DNA of 64,000 nt from Topomyia yanbarensis (Eukaryota > Arthropoda > Insecta > Diptera > Culicidae): contig NC_080671.1 in the NCBI RefSeq assembly GCF_030247195.1, positions 183,809,725 through 183,873,724 of the forward strand. The letters run 5' to 3'. The notes beneath the pieces were generated by a model that saw only the letters and a list, made by a program, of their open reading frames with translations, made no database searches and was not told the DNA's origin. Shown piece by piece: positions 13,901 to 25,577 of the stretch (within the stretch, counting starts at the first letter, position 1; every line of letters starts with the position of its first letter). The position numbers and the translations under genes are program-made.

Positions 13901-16000
13901 TTTCCCATAATCCTGTGGTTAAACCATAAGCTCTCCGCGTAGTGTATTCTTGGCTCACAGATAAAAAAAATGCATTCAGCTGGGTATCATCGAAAGGTCA
14001 ACAACGTCAACATAGGGCGCACACGTGAATCTCATCGGATTGGGCGGACATGTAGGCCAGACAACATACCAACATGTTCACTGCTGATCGGTCCGAGATC
14101 AACATGTGGTGCACGTTGTACAAGTCAAGAAGCTGCAAGAAGCTAATTTTTATTACAACCACCGTAGATCTGCCCGTACTGATTGAAACCGGCAACGAAT
14201 CAGGTAAGCTAGGGGTGATCCAATTCGACAAGGCTACACCTCGTCACGACTCTCTCGGGTGCTTCTTTGCCAGCGATACTGCCTCGCTGTTGATGGGGAA
14301 CTTGTATACAAACATATGGATCACGGAAATGCACCAAGAAAGTGAGAACAAATCTGCGCCCATCCCCGCCCTTCGCTCAGTCAGCCGCAGGCAAACCCGC
14401 TTCGAATAGGCACACGTGAGCGTTGACATGAGCGACATAATGTTCCGGAGCCCCAAGAGGGACATTGTACATGATCATATCACTCTTTTTGCCTATATAT
14501 GCTGTTTCGAATGCGTCGTACGTGATGGTATGCTTTACCGGCCCGACTTCCAGGCCGTGGGATCTGATAATTGCCCGGTGCTGATTGCAACTTAAACAAA
14601 TGAAGAATGGGGTTTTACTGGTGGTTGTCGTGATGTCGTGAAAATTGTACGATCGGAGGATTCGGGGAAGATTCAGGCGTCTTTTCTTCTTCTCTGAATA
14701 TGTGAAGTCGGGTTTACACATAGTATTTCGTCATTCGCCAAGTGTTATATCATAGCTGACAATGTTCTTAATATCCGAGAATTTTGGATATTTGCAATTG
14801 AAATCGATTTTTTTGACGCATAGTCAAATATTTAGTCGAGTTTTATTCCATGGCACGATCACCATAATTTCTGTTCTGTTTGATTCGAATTGACATGTTA
14901 TCACTACTTATCGAAATCATTGAAAATACGAAATGTAATTTTTGGAAAATTTGAGCAGTGCATCACAGTTATTGTAGAAAATATCGTACATTGAACGGAA
15001 CGAGAGAATCCCGAATAATAGGAGAGCCCGGGGTTAGTTGGCTGTTGGGGTAAGTTGGTGCAGTGGTTCGGTTTAGTGGTGGTTTTGGTGAAAATCAATT
15101 ATTTTTTAAAAATGCTAGAATCTGATTTAGAACTGAAACTGATAGAAAATCTACAAACAAAAAGAATCAATATAGAAACTTTCAAACCTTCATAAATAAT
15201 TCTTTGAAAATATATTTTAAAAGTTAAACAATATGCACTTTTGAAATAGAACAAATGTTCGAAAACTTTTCCTATGGTTAAAATGACATAATTCCGAAAC
15301 CGTTTTCTTTACAGATTTAAATCATCGAAGAAGTTTTCTAATATACAACTTCGCGTATTCTGATATATTAACATTAATGAATTCTCCTAAAAGTCATGAT
15401 GGAGAAAAAATAGAGACAATGTGTATTTAGAGAAATTGTTGAAAATGTCACCTAAAACAACTTTGTTGAAGGCATATCGTGCTATAAAACGATATTTGCG
15501 AAATTTTCTTATATCAAATTTTCTTCAAAATAACATTTTAATGTTTGTAACTAACAGAAGAGATTTATCGTATACAGTAATAAATATCAGAAAAACAATC
15601 TCGAAAACATTAGGTTCAAACAAAATTTGTTTGAAAAGTAAATTCTTCATGACTCCAATACTTCCAGGAGGATATAATCCCAAATTTTTTTTATCAGAAG
15701 TTACGATGTTCAGAGTTGTAAAATTTTTTGAAGATACTGAAACCTTTAAAGTTTCCTAACCTGCTGGAGACAAACTGAGAATGCCATTTTTCATAATTTT
15801 ACTTCGACTTTCCGACAGTATTATTTTCGTTTTTAGTCAAAAAAACATTTTCAGCAAATGTTGAAATTATGCAATTTCATAGGCATTCAACCTATTTCTG
15901 GTAATCTTACGGTTATGGTTAGTTTCAGAACGCCGGAATCAGTTTCTATTTGAGTCTTCTCATGTAGGTGTTTTATACGATACTGGTATGATTTGACAAC
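10991..16000. other. Intronic sequence, no gene recognised
   Basis: No domain or EGF exon was found on either strand. Frames of 107-114 codons occur at 13477-13800 and 14074-14721, in an unusually GC-rich piece (about 13.0-14.75 kb), but none resembles a known protein. Around 11262-11337 two inverted pairs interleave (13-bp arms 11262-11274 and 11308-11320; 9-bp arms 11292-11300 and 11329-11337). The part after 14.75 kb is AT-rich. Confidence 0.45.
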
Positions 16001-16007
16001 TATGGGA

Positions 16008-16216
16008 TCCCGACTACGAGATCAGTAACAATATCCCATTCCCACAATTTTCCAAAAGTCTCCGTGATGCTTAAAACATTATATTCATTGAGAATTGTCC
16101 AGATAATTGTTATTGTAAAATTTAATTAAAATATTTAGCATCAGTAAGACTTTTTCTTCAATCCAATTATTTTTGGTTTGGTGGGAACCCCCCCCCCCCT
16201 CTTGGCTACGCCACTG
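16008..16216. repeat. hAT-type repeat end (TACGCCACTG terminus), copy a
   Basis: This stretch ends in a poly-C run and CTTGGCTACGCCACTG, the inverse of the CAGTGGCGTAGC terminus typical of hAT elements. It aligns in inverse orientation with 43467-43645 along about 180 bp (TTTTCCAAAAGTC, AATTTAATTAAA and GGCTACGCC areas). No matching opposite end was found nearby, so it is truncated. Confidence 0.55.
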
Positions 16217-16289
16217 AGTTGCCGGATTCCCTTTTCTCCGCTTCCTAATTTTTTTTTTCTCTCCAAGAGAATTGCTCTCTGGACCCCTA

Positions 16290-17262
16290 GAAATGGGTGG
16301 CATGTTTATTTTTGTTCGGATGCTCTCAGTTCAATCGAAGATGGCGTCAAAACAGCAAGCACTCCGCGAGCGTGTTGTACGGTTTTACGAAACGCATGGT
16401 CATCGTGGAAAAAAGTTTACGGTAGGCCAATTTTGAGACGAAAACGTGCCCATGAGTACAGTTTACTGGACATCCCTGAGCGTGCAGCGGAAGGCTGGTA
16501 GCGGCCGCCCGGCGAAGATAATGACGAAGAAAAAGAAGAAAGCTGTTCGACAACAAGAACGGAATGAGTTTGCGTGACGCCGGCCGAAAACATCTCTGCT
16601 CCCATACCTTGATTCACCGAACCCTCAAGATGGAGGAGATCATCTGTCGGAAGAAGACTCGGTCCCCCAAGTACACGGACGAGCAGATAGCGATCGTGAA
16701 ATCGCAGTGCCGGTGGATGATGAAGAACTACCGCGGGACGTCCTTCGTACTGGACGACGAAAGTTACTTTCCGCTCTCGAAGATCCACATTCCAGGAAAT
16801 GACAGCTACTATTCCAGCGGTAAGTCGACCACACCCCCAAAGTAAAATATAAGTTTAGGCATCGCCATATCGGACAGAGGGATTTAAAAGCCGTTCTTAA
16901 AGGAGCATCATGCGGATGGGAAGTACGTCTTCTGGCCAGAAAAGGCGTTTTGTCATTACGCTAAGAAGACGCTGGAGTATCTTGAGCAGAAAGAGATACC
17001 ATATGTACCGAAAGAAAGGAACCCGACCAACTTGCCCCAGTGCCGTCCCATTGAGGATTTTTTTTGGCTCCCTCAGTGCTCCAGTGTACGAAAATAATTG
17101 GCGGGCCAAGGATACGAGGCAGTTGACCACCAGGATCCGAAATTGTATCCGGAAGATGGACGTCAGTGCCGTCCAGCGCTCTTGAGAGAGCATCGCGATT
17201 AAGTTGCGTCGTACGGCCAGGACCCCTTCTCTAATATTCATTGAGGTTTTTTTTGAAGAATA
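16290..17262 (+). mobile_element. Degenerate DD37E mariner-type (ITmD37E-like) transposon
   Basis: A transposase-like start, MASKQQALRERVVRFYETHG, begins at 16341. The frame is then broken by shifts and stops. Downstream pieces include FVLDDESYF (first catalytic Asp), WPEKAFCHYA (position of the second Asp, here Glu) and PQCRPIEDFF (catalytic Glu). Counting between the second and third catalytic positions gives exactly 37 residues, the signature of the DD37E group described from mosquitoes. The D-to-E change and several frameshifts make it inactive. I could not define the TIRs. It lies directly 5' of I-like copy 1 and antisense to dpy. Confidence 0.75.
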
Positions 17263-17339
17263 AATATTATGATTTTAATAAAAAATACTGAATTTGTTGA
17301 AATTTTTTTTATTTGTTTTTTTACTACACGACTGAAAAA

Positions 17340-18465
17340 ATTCTCAACAGGTCTCACGGGAGCTGACTGCTAACTACTTGACCGTAGCTCAGATAACACG
17401 TGTTCGAGCTAATAAGATACGCGTTATAGTGAATAACCTCGACCAGGCAAGCCAGATTGCTCGCTAGGAGTGTTTTACTAGGCAATCCAGGGTGTATGTG
17501 CCTTGAAGGGAAGTGGAGATCTATGGGGTCGTCGCCGAACCGACTCTGAAGTGCGAAGACCTATCGATGCACGGGGTTGGCTGCTTTAAGGATCCTTCAC
17601 TTCAACAGGTGAAGATTCTGAAATGCAAGTAATTGCATTGAGCAAAAACTGAGGATAATAACTTCTTCTCTGTCAGACTCGCTTCGGGTCACTTTCTCCG
17701 GGTCTTCTCTTCCCAACTGTCCTCCTGGATATGGTTCGTCTACCTGTTCGCCTGTTTGTACCGCGAGTAATGAACTGCAGCAATTGCAATAAGTGGCAAT
17801 GAGAAACGGTGCGGCAAATGCGAGGGAGAACATGAGGATGACGCTTGCGGTATGAGAAACTGAAAAGTATATCTACTGCGGAGGCCCACCGCATGGTCTT
17901 AAACCATACCCCGCGTACAAGCAGCGCGGGGATAAAATTAAGCGCTTCCGTAGCTCGAAGTGGTCTTATGCAGAAATTCTAAAGAATGCTCTGACTCTGA
18001 CGAAAACTCCTTTGCTCTTTTGGATGGCGTTGAGCAAGAATCTGACGACCCGCAAGAGGGAACATCTTTTGCTAACTCGGGGGAATCCAGGAAGAGGAAA
18101 AATCTAGTCTAGGCTTCGTCTCTTGAGAGTGCGCCAACTACAATCAATACATGCAACGGAAGTGAGGCCCTAAAACCGAAGTAAGTTGCTCCAGGACTTG
18201 TAAATTTTATTCTAACAAGGAGAATCCCCGACTTCCAGCCAGGGACATCATAAGCCGCAAGCGTCCCCTTTTTCAAACAGACACTCGATCCTGTAACGGA
18301 CTAATGAAATTTTCTGACATAGTGGACTTAGTTTTCACAGCTTTCAATGTTACTGATCCTCTTAAAAGAATTCTGATACGTTTTCTCCCTATAGTGCAAA
18401 CATTTTTGAAGCAGTTGACTGCTGGATGGCCCCTCCTTGCAGCGATCGTATACTTCGATGGCTAA
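17340..18465 (+). pseudogene. ORF1 (gag-like, zinc-knuckle) of I-like copy 1
   Basis: Broken frames give RVRANKIRVIVNNLDQ, a VEIYGVVAEPTLKCEDL segment, a CCHC-type knuckle around 17811-17850 (CGKCEGEHEDDAC) and a third knuckle CGGPPHGLKPYPAYKQRG near 17880. These are the RNA-binding ORF1 protein features of this family. The frame ends with TAA at 18463-18465, overlapping the ORF2 ATG by the eight bases ATGGCTAA. Unlike copy 2 it has no extra segment between its knuckles. It contains several stops and shifts. Confidence 0.75.
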
Positions 18466-21400
18466 GTCATCAAACGAGGTCACTGATACGATCACTATCC
18501 TACAGTGGTGTTGCAGAAGTATCCTCCCGAAAATCGATTCCTTCAAATTTAAAATGTGATGCTTTCGCATTATAGAAAACTTGGTTAACTTCCGATATAA
18601 ATTTCAACTTCCACGACTTATATCATTCGTTTGGACCGAGAAAACCCTTATCGAGGAGTACCTTTGAGGACACGGAACATCGATTGGAAGAGTTGCGCGA
18701 CCGCGATACCCGAGAAAACCAAATCCACACAAGAACTTCCTGCGGAGGAAGAGTACAAGCTTTTGGCAGGCTTCATTCTCGACAGCGCGAATCAAACTCC
18801 GACTAAACCAGTACCCGGCGTGAACACCCACGGACGGTCTCCCACCCCGTGGTGGGACAAAGAGTGCTCAGAGTTGTCCGCGGAAAAGTTCAAAGCCTAT
18901 AATGACTTCTGGGACGTAAGAAAGGCCAATGAAAACTCTAAAGAAGGCCAAACAACGTAGTTATTGGCACCGGTTCGACGACAGGTTAACGAGAGAAACA
19001 GCGAGCACTTTTTGGAGTACGGCTCTACGTATGCGTAACCGAAATAGTACCAACGAGAACATGGAATATTCAAACTGGTGGATATTCGCTTTCGCCAAGA
19101 AGATCTGTCTGGACTCTATTCCGGTAGAGAAAACGTACCGCTCCACGTTTACACATGATATCGCGACCGAAACACCGTTTTCGATGGTGGAGTTTTCAAT
19201 GGCTATCTTATTATGCAACAAAAACGCCCCTGGTTTAGACAGAATCAAATCCAACTTATTTAAGAATCAGCCTGACACTACAAAGAGGCGCTTGTTGAAT
19301 TCATTCAACAAGTTTCTTGAGGGTAACATTGCCTCTCATGACTGGAGGCAAGTAAAGGTCATCATGAATTCTAAAACCAGGAAAACCAGCCTCCGACCAC
19401 AACTCGTATCGACCGATTGAAATGCTGCCCTGTATCCGCAAGTTGTTCGAGAAAATGATCCTATTTCGACTCGACAATTGGGTCGAAGCAAATGGCTTAC
19501 TGTCAGGTACACAATTTGGCTTCCATAAGAGCAAAGGGACGAACGATTGCCTTGCGTTGCTTTCTACAGAAATCCAAATCACCAATGCTAGCAAAGAGCA
19601 GATGACATCAGTCGGGATATTTAACTCAGCTTTTATCAACATTATTTCTAAGAAGCTGCACCAGCATGGCCTTTCACCGATTTTAATTAAGTTTTTGCTA
19701 AACCTGTTCTCTGAAAAGGACATGAACTTTTCGCATGGCGTTTTAAAAACATCGCGATTCAGCTGCATGGGTCTTCCTCCAGCGCTCATGTCTAATCCTC
19801 CTACTCTACAATTTTTACGTGAATGAAATTGACGATTTTTTGCACAATTCATGCACGCTAAGGCAACTTGCAGACGACGGGGTGGTCTCTGTTACAGGGC
19901 CCAAAGCTGCCGATTTGCAAGGACCATTGCAAGATACTTTGGACAATTTGTCTGCTTGGGTTCTCCAGCTGGGTATCGAGTTCTCTACGGAGAAAACTGA
20001 ATTGGTTGTCTTTTCTGGGAAGCATGAGCCGGCGCAACTCCAGCTTCTATTAATGGGTGTAACGATCAATCAGGTTTTCACATTTAAATATCTCGGGGTT
20101 TGGTTCGACTCTAAAGGTACCTGGGGATGTCACATTAAGTATCTGAAACAGAAGTGCCAACAAAAGATCAATTTTCTCCGGACAATATCAGGAACATGGT
20201 GGGGTACCCACCCAAGAGACCTGATCAGGTTATACCAAACAACGATATTGTCGGTGATGGAGTAGGGGTGTTTCTGTTTCTGCTCCGCTGCGAACCTACA
20301 CTTCATCAAACTGGGAGAATCCAGTATCGTTACTTGCGCTTTGCCTTGGGTTACATGCACTCGACCCATACAATGAGTCTCGAAGTGCTGGCGGGCGCTC
20401 TACTGCCCAAAATCGTTGTTGGGAACTCTCATATCTGTTGCTCATCCGATGCGACATTTTAAATCCGTTGGTAATTGAAACCTTCTATACTCATCGAGCT
20501 TAATTCCCAAACCCGATTTATGTCATCAATCATTCTTCGTACAATCCCAACCGTTTCCGTTTCGTAGATACTTTTGATCTATGAAGGAAGAGATTCGTGG
20601 AATCCCGAATGATATACGCCCGCAAGTGATCTCCAATATATTACATTATAAATTCAGAGAAGTCGACTGTGACAAAATGTTCCACACTGACGGATAAAAT
20701 CTCGATGGGACCACTGACTTCGTATTTTCAACGATAATATCACCGCTTTATACAAGCTCAATGATCCTGCTTCAGTTGACGTCGCAGAATTAGTTGCTAT
20801 TCAGTATATCCTTGGGATCATCGACATTTTGCTCACAGATTACAATTTCATCATTTAGGACAGCCTCAGCTCTATCGAGGCTCTTTGTGCGATGAAGTCC
20901 AAAAACAATTGCCATATTTTCTGGGAAAGACGTACGTTATCTGAAAAATCTTACCAGATTACCTTTGTTTGGGTCCCCTGGGCAATGAAAAGCCCGACTC
21001 TTTAGCATAGGTGGGCGCGTTAGAAGATTTTGCTTCAATTTGCTTCAACGAATTTTTCAGTAGCTGTCGTCAGAGGACACTCAACAGTTGGCAAACCTCG
21101 TGGAGCAATGGGGAAGTTGGACGATGGCTGCATTCTATTATTCCGAAGGTATCAAGGTTCAGAGGGATGGATGTGGGTTGGTATTTCATTCGTGTAATGT
21201 ACCGGCTCATGTAGAACCGATGGATACGTATTTGCGGCGTATTGGGCTTGCAGAGAGTAGTCTGTGCGCTTGTGATGAGGGCTATCACGACATCGAGTAC
21301 GTTGTCTGGGCGTGCGTCGGATATTGTGACGCCAGGTCTCAGTTAAAGGATTCGCTTCGGGGCCGAGGTAGTCCACCCAATGTCTTAGTTCGGGATATGC

Positions 21401-21471
21401 TGGCAAATCGCGATTTCCCTTATATATCCCTTATTTACATCTTTATAAAAACGATGAACATCCCAATTTAG
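18458..21471 (+). pseudogene. ORF2 (EN-RT-RNase H) of I-like copy 1
   Basis: The start is the ATG at 18458 (MAKSSNEVTDTITILQW, the endonuclease beginning). Most of the endonuclease is missing. The linker with PWWDKECSEL is at 18631-18957. RT pieces follow at 18929-20265: NKNAPGLDRIKSNL, LFEKMILFRLDNWVEANGLL, FGFHKSKGTNDCLALL, LADDGVVSVTGPKA (the catalytic xADD) and FKYLGVWFDSKGTWGCHI. A decayed RNase H spans about 20580-21010 (KLNDPASVDVAELVAIQY). The C-terminal GYHDIEYVVWAC motif is near 21280, and the frame stops at 21471. In the palm-A region the usual FLDI-type core is altered. It encodes no full-length product. Confidence 0.8.
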
Positions 21472-21720
21472 CCACTCTTTTTTATTTCTCGTTTCTAGAA
21501 ACTCCCTGTCCTACTTTGTAGACCCGACCAGTGCCAGAGTGCACCTATGCGACGGTCATCGCCCTTACCACTACGCCTGCATAGCAGGAAACTGAAGCGA
21601 TAGCGACTCGAGATCCGATGACTCAGGAAGGATTCCCCGCTGGTTCGAAGAATACCATCCGCCAACCCGGTACTCGACGACCTACTAGACTGAGGTGCTA
21701 ATTTGTGTTGCTGATCTCCC

Positions 21721-22970
21721 GTTTGCCCGAAAGTTGCAAATTTTGCGCTACTTTAAATCATTTCACTGCTTCACAAAGATTAAGATGGTATATTAGTACA
21801 TTAATAGTAATTAGTAGTCAAGTAGATATGCCCATACAAAGTTTGATAAAAAATTACATTATTTAATGCAAATTTATTAATCACGTAATATTTTCTGTAA
21901 GGAAAGAATTTTTTTCCAAGCTTTTAAAACTACCTTAAGGGATCGAAACCAGTATAAAAATATTTTTGAAAAAATTTTAAGAATCGAATAGAAGATATTA
22001 TAGCCAAAAATAGAATTTTGCCTTTGATCAAGTCTCCCCATGTTCCCCTAATCAGCAGTCAAACATGATGAAGTCAGTGTGCATTCGCTAAAATCATCTT
22101 CACAACGCAACGCAACGCAGCAACGGAAATAAATCAGTTTGCATTCCTGTTTTAACACTTCTTAATAAAGTTTAATATTAATAAACGTCTCTCTTACTAC
22201 GAAATCATTATACAAGTGCAATTCCAACTATCTACAGGAATAGTACTTGACACAAGAAAAAAATAAAGATGCAGGCAAATACCTTTTGTACAAGATCCTG
22301 CATTTTATTCAAATGATCGCCGGGTAATATCAGCACCGACACGATAGAAACCACGAAAAAGTTCGTCGCGTGATTGAATATTATTAAAAAATATAAGCAG
22401 TGCTCCTTATAGCCGGCTATCCGGAGTTCAAGTTGCTTATTTTGCTAATCGTATTAATACAACAAATGATAAATTTCTCATATTCTCGGCAGCAGGCTGC
22501 CGAGAGCAATTAATACGTGATAACGCTATTGGAACACTTACTAACAACTCTCCTCTTCCCGTGATACATGTGGAGATGCAGATGATTTCTCGGTCTCTAG
22601 TAGCAACATGTATCGGACTAACATTCCTTCCTTTCCCAGAAGATCTGAATTCGGACGTGGCCGGCGTCGGTATTGATCAGCATGCAGGGATCAATATAGA
22701 TTGTACAATGTGGCTCATCATGTTATTCCCAAGCATGTTGCTCCAATGAACATTTTGCAACCTAATTTGGTTCTAGTTAATAACGGAGTAGCAACTACGG
22801 GCTATCTCTTATGCTTATGTTTAACTGTAAAATATTTCGGAAAAAAATGTTACTCCCCCTCTTGTGTATCAAACAGGATTCCTTGTTTCAAAATTTTCCA
22901 TAAAAAATCTTGAATATCGAATTGTATTTCTAGTATTAAGATATCTGTAGAATTCTTCCTCTCAATATAA
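21721..22970. other. Intronic AT-rich spacer, nothing recognised
   Basis: No coding, RNA or repeat feature could be supported. This is the part of the long dpy intron between I-like copy 1 and the exon at 23199. Confidence 0.4.
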
Positions 22971-22974
22971 AAAA

Positions 22975-23085
22975 ATATCTGAACATTGTAACCTTTTATG
23001 AATTTAAAATGTAAAAACAAAAAAATGGCACCGCCATCCTATCGCATTTGTGCCTATCAAATAAAGGAACTGAAAAAGATGGATG
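22975..23085 (+). repeat. Short non-LTR 3'-tail fragment
   Basis: The piece ATTGTAACC, AAATGTAAAAACAAAAAAATGGCACC, GCATTTGTGCCTATCAAATAAA and an A-rich end matches the tail family at 34720-34805, 46263-46348 and 62545-62640. It looks like the 3' terminus of a heavily 5'-truncated non-LTR or SINE family. It ends about 110 bp before the exon at 23199. Confidence 0.5.
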
Positions 23086-23198
23086 TTATATTTTCGTTCC
23101 GAACGTTCACTAGATTTCTTCTTATGCTGCTGCCAGTGCTAGTTATGGACTTTGAACACCTGATTGAGTACTAGGACATTAATCAATAAAGTACTTAC

Positions 23199-23315
23199 CC
23201 TCGCAATGGAATCCGTCGCCCCGATAGCCAGGGAAGCACGTGCAAGTAAAGCTACCTAAAGTATTTGTACAGTGCGCGAAAACGTCACAGGGTCGATATT
23301 TACACTCGTTTTCGT
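23199..23315 (-). CDS. dpy: Dumpy-like exon encoding a calcium-binding EGF module
   Basis: On the minus strand this 117-bp exon is bounded by the acceptor TTTACAG and the donor GTAAGTAC. Both flanking introns are phase 1. With the G from the previous exon it begins D-E-N-E-C-K-Y-R-P-C. It continues through CTNTLGSFTC (the hydroxylation-type Cys-x-Asn...Phe-x-Cys pattern) to CFPGYRGDGFHCE. All six EGF cysteines are present. The DxNEC start and aromatic spacing fit a calcium-binding EGF. A symmetric 1-1 EGF exon is typical of extracellular mosaic proteins. Order and residues match my recollection of the N-terminal part of insect Dumpy, the giant cuticle-anchoring ZP protein. The next exon should begin inside another EGF, but none was found between 1 and 23198. 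Fibrillin-like or other multi-EGF proteins are the alternative. Confidence 0.8.
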
Positions 23316-25156
23316 CTGTAAATGTAAAAACAAAAACAAAACGAAAGTAAGAAGAAAATTCGGCGTAATTAGCAATTAGTGTTGTATTAAACGGGATCGT
23401 TGCCTAGGTTTCCGCCGACTCATCCAATCGGATTACATCTTCAAAGCGCGAAAATCATCATTATCATCATCATCAGCTTCATTATCCCAATTGAGCGATA
23501 CTGGTGAATACTATTATTTGAATTCTAAACATTGGCAACATACTGAAGCTCGATTCTGCGGAATGGGGCCACGGGAGGCACAAATTCTACCGCGTCATTG
23601 CCAGGCTCGGACCGTTGAATAGCTGTATGTTTAGTGCCGGAGTTCCTAGGTTATTTTCTCGTTAGGGACCGTTTACCCATTGAAATCGGTGCTATCTGTT
23701 CTGCTTTCGAGGTGCGCTCAATCGCGGATATATTCATAGAGCACACATGCCTCCCAGACTCTTTTATTGGTTGAACTTTATCCCAGGGAAGTTTCCCCAC
23801 CGAGCAGAACTAGAAGGATGATTATCGGAATTTACGATCGATTGTACTCACAATCAACCCTACGCTCATTCGCAAGGTAAAATGGCTTATCCTATTCAGA
23901 TTGGATGCGGGAATCGTACTAATTCAACTGTGCATGGCATTAAAGCTGATGTGCGCAAATTCAAAAGGTGTGTTCGTTGTTTGGTGTACTCGTAATTCCC
24001 TAGAGAATAACAATAAAACCGTATCTAACGGTTCTAATTTTGCGTACTTGTTCGAACTCAAGTTTATCGTGTGTACGAAATTTCTATAAAACTGATGACA
24101 CTTTACATTAGCGCGGGACGAGCGAATGCATTCACACATTGCCGGAGGTGACGTGATCGTGTTCCGTTCATTCGCACACTCACCGAAGGCTATTCCCCAT
24201 CAGAATCGGCGTATTAATTTGTAGCGCATTAGAACAGTTATTCCTTCAGAATGTACATCACGAGTTTCGCCTCCTGCTCCGTATACAGTAGAGATGATCA
24301 TGGCCCGGGTGCTACATCTATGCCTCCTGGTGCCGCGCCTAACAAACCCAGCAGCCGCGGTGACCTATAGTACATATTGATCACCTGCAAAGGCCGCTCT
24401 CGGAGGTATCTAGGTACATACTAATTTACCTATTTTCTTCGCTTCGAAGTTGAACGCGACGGTTGGGCCTCAGTGGGAGGTGGGGATTTTCTCTAAATCT
24501 TGGTTTAAGGTGAGATCACGACAGAAGCAGCACGTCCCCATTGGCTGTTAGTTTGCGCCATGACTTTTCAATGCTGTTTCTTGTGCCTCGTTGGAGTCTT
24601 GGTCGCCGTTAGTGACGAGAAGGGGCAACACTTTGGCAGCTTTGGGTGTGGGGCGACCGGCGAGAATTTTATGCTAATGATAGACCGGAGCCTTTTTTTT
24701 CGGGGGAGGAGAAGGTTTCGGTTATTTAATGCTACTTGTTCTGTAGCTTCGGGTGCACATTATCTATTGATGCTGTTACAATGAGATGAAAGTCGTAACG
24801 GGATTTTCAAGGTGGGAGGGTGCCCGAAGAGTTTCAATATTTTTTTGTTCTTTGTTCAACCTTAGAATTAACTAACGGATGGTCATTATAGGAACCATTG
24901 GACAAGACCAGAACATCATTTCTCTTAACAGGATTGTGGTTTGAACGGCGAATGCTTTTCCCAGCATTATTTACGTCAGGGAATGCACCAGCAATGGAAC
25001 CAATGGAGAATCGACCGATGATGATGATGATGATGATGACCGCGATCGTTCACATGCGATAAGCGAGAGAAAGGACGGCTATAGTACCCAGCTTCTCCGG
25101 AAATTCTCGGAGCTATGATTCCTTCGTGTCGGTTGACGCTAGTTAGCGATGCTTAC
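23316..25156 (-). other. dpy: 1.84-kb intron between the two EGF exons
   Basis: It is bounded by GTAAGC (donor) and TTTACAG (acceptor) on the minus strand. It holds an ATC/CAT-rich stretch at about 23456-23488 and an (ATG)n microsatellite at 25018-25038. No transposon was recognised, unlike the flanking introns. Confidence 0.7.
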
Positions 25157-25258
25157 CTGGAACTTGACAATTGCAACCTCCAAAGCCATCATTGCAATGG
25201 CATTGGCCTTCTAGGCACGCTCCGTTGGAGCAGGCCGTGCCATCTTTATCACAATCAT
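25157..25258 (-). CDS. dpy: Dumpy-like exon encoding a short EGF module
   Basis: This 102-bp exon lies between acceptor CCCCTATTGCAG and donor GTAAGC, phase 1 on both sides. It encodes D-C-D-K-D-G-T-A-C-S-N-G-A-C and then GQCHCNDGFGGCNCQVP, with seven cysteines in a compact EGF pattern. The first residue is Asn, completed across the 105-bp intron to the right. The last codon, Asp, is completed by the next exon and gives the DENEC start of the calcium-binding EGF. This is not the calcium-binding subtype. As far as I recall, its place between an LDLa-like segment and a cbEGF is the same in Dumpy of flies. Confidence 0.8.
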
Positions 25259-25363
25259 CTGCAATAGGGGATAAGAGAAATGCAAACAAGGAAGTGATTA
25301 GTGTTCGGTTGGTAATTTAGGGGTGAGTTCTTGAGTATTCGCAGGCACAGGAACGTTACTTAC

Positions 25364-25577
25364 TTGTACATTTTAACTTATTTCTAAGCTCATCGGAGCC
25401 CATGTAGCAGTCCGATTTGCCATCACACAGTTTGGACAGCTCGTACAGCTGCAGGTAGTCTGTTGACTCGTTGACTTGGCAGCCGAAGTAGCCATCCTCG
25501 AGGTTCAGAAAAAACACCTCGTGCTTTAGTCCGAATATGCCGACGTTTTTCCGGGACGCCGAGTACTGGGCACTCGC
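25364..25577 (-). CDS. dpy: Dumpy-like exon with LDLa-like cysteine segment
   Basis: This 214-bp exon lies between acceptor CAACTATAG and donor GTAAGTAACG. It is phase 0 at its start and phase 1 at its end. It encodes 71 codons: a segment starting ASAQYSASRKNVGIFGLK, then LEDGYFGCQVNESTDYLQLY, then LCDGKSDCYMGSDELRNKLK before the last cysteine. The CDGxxDCxxGSDE core is the calcium-binding end of an LDL-receptor class A repeat, but the usual first cysteines are absent. There is no methionine start and the acceptor is strong, so an upstream exon carrying the signal peptide must exist. I could not find it between 25578 and 64000. The intron to the next exon (25259-25363) is only 105 bp. Confidence 0.8.

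Larger units (their letters stand above)
17335..21720 (+). mobile_element. I-like non-LTR retrotransposon, copy 1 (degenerate)
   Basis: The element has ORF1 (gag-like), ORF2 (endonuclease, RT, RNase H, C-terminal Cys/His motif) and a 3' UTR in the usual order. An RNase H domain is characteristic of the I and LOA groups and absent from jockey or RTE elements. The 3' UTR begins after 21471 and resembles that of the copies at 44465 and 61170. The 5' end is truncated or unrecognisable before 17335. Multiple stops and an internal endonuclease deletion make it dead. It lies antisense to the host gene. Confidence 0.85.

Noticed and set aside
14377..14721. Minus-strand 114-codon frame considered as an integrated viral fragment
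   Set aside because: No viral motif could be recognised, and frames on the opposite strand are equally long.
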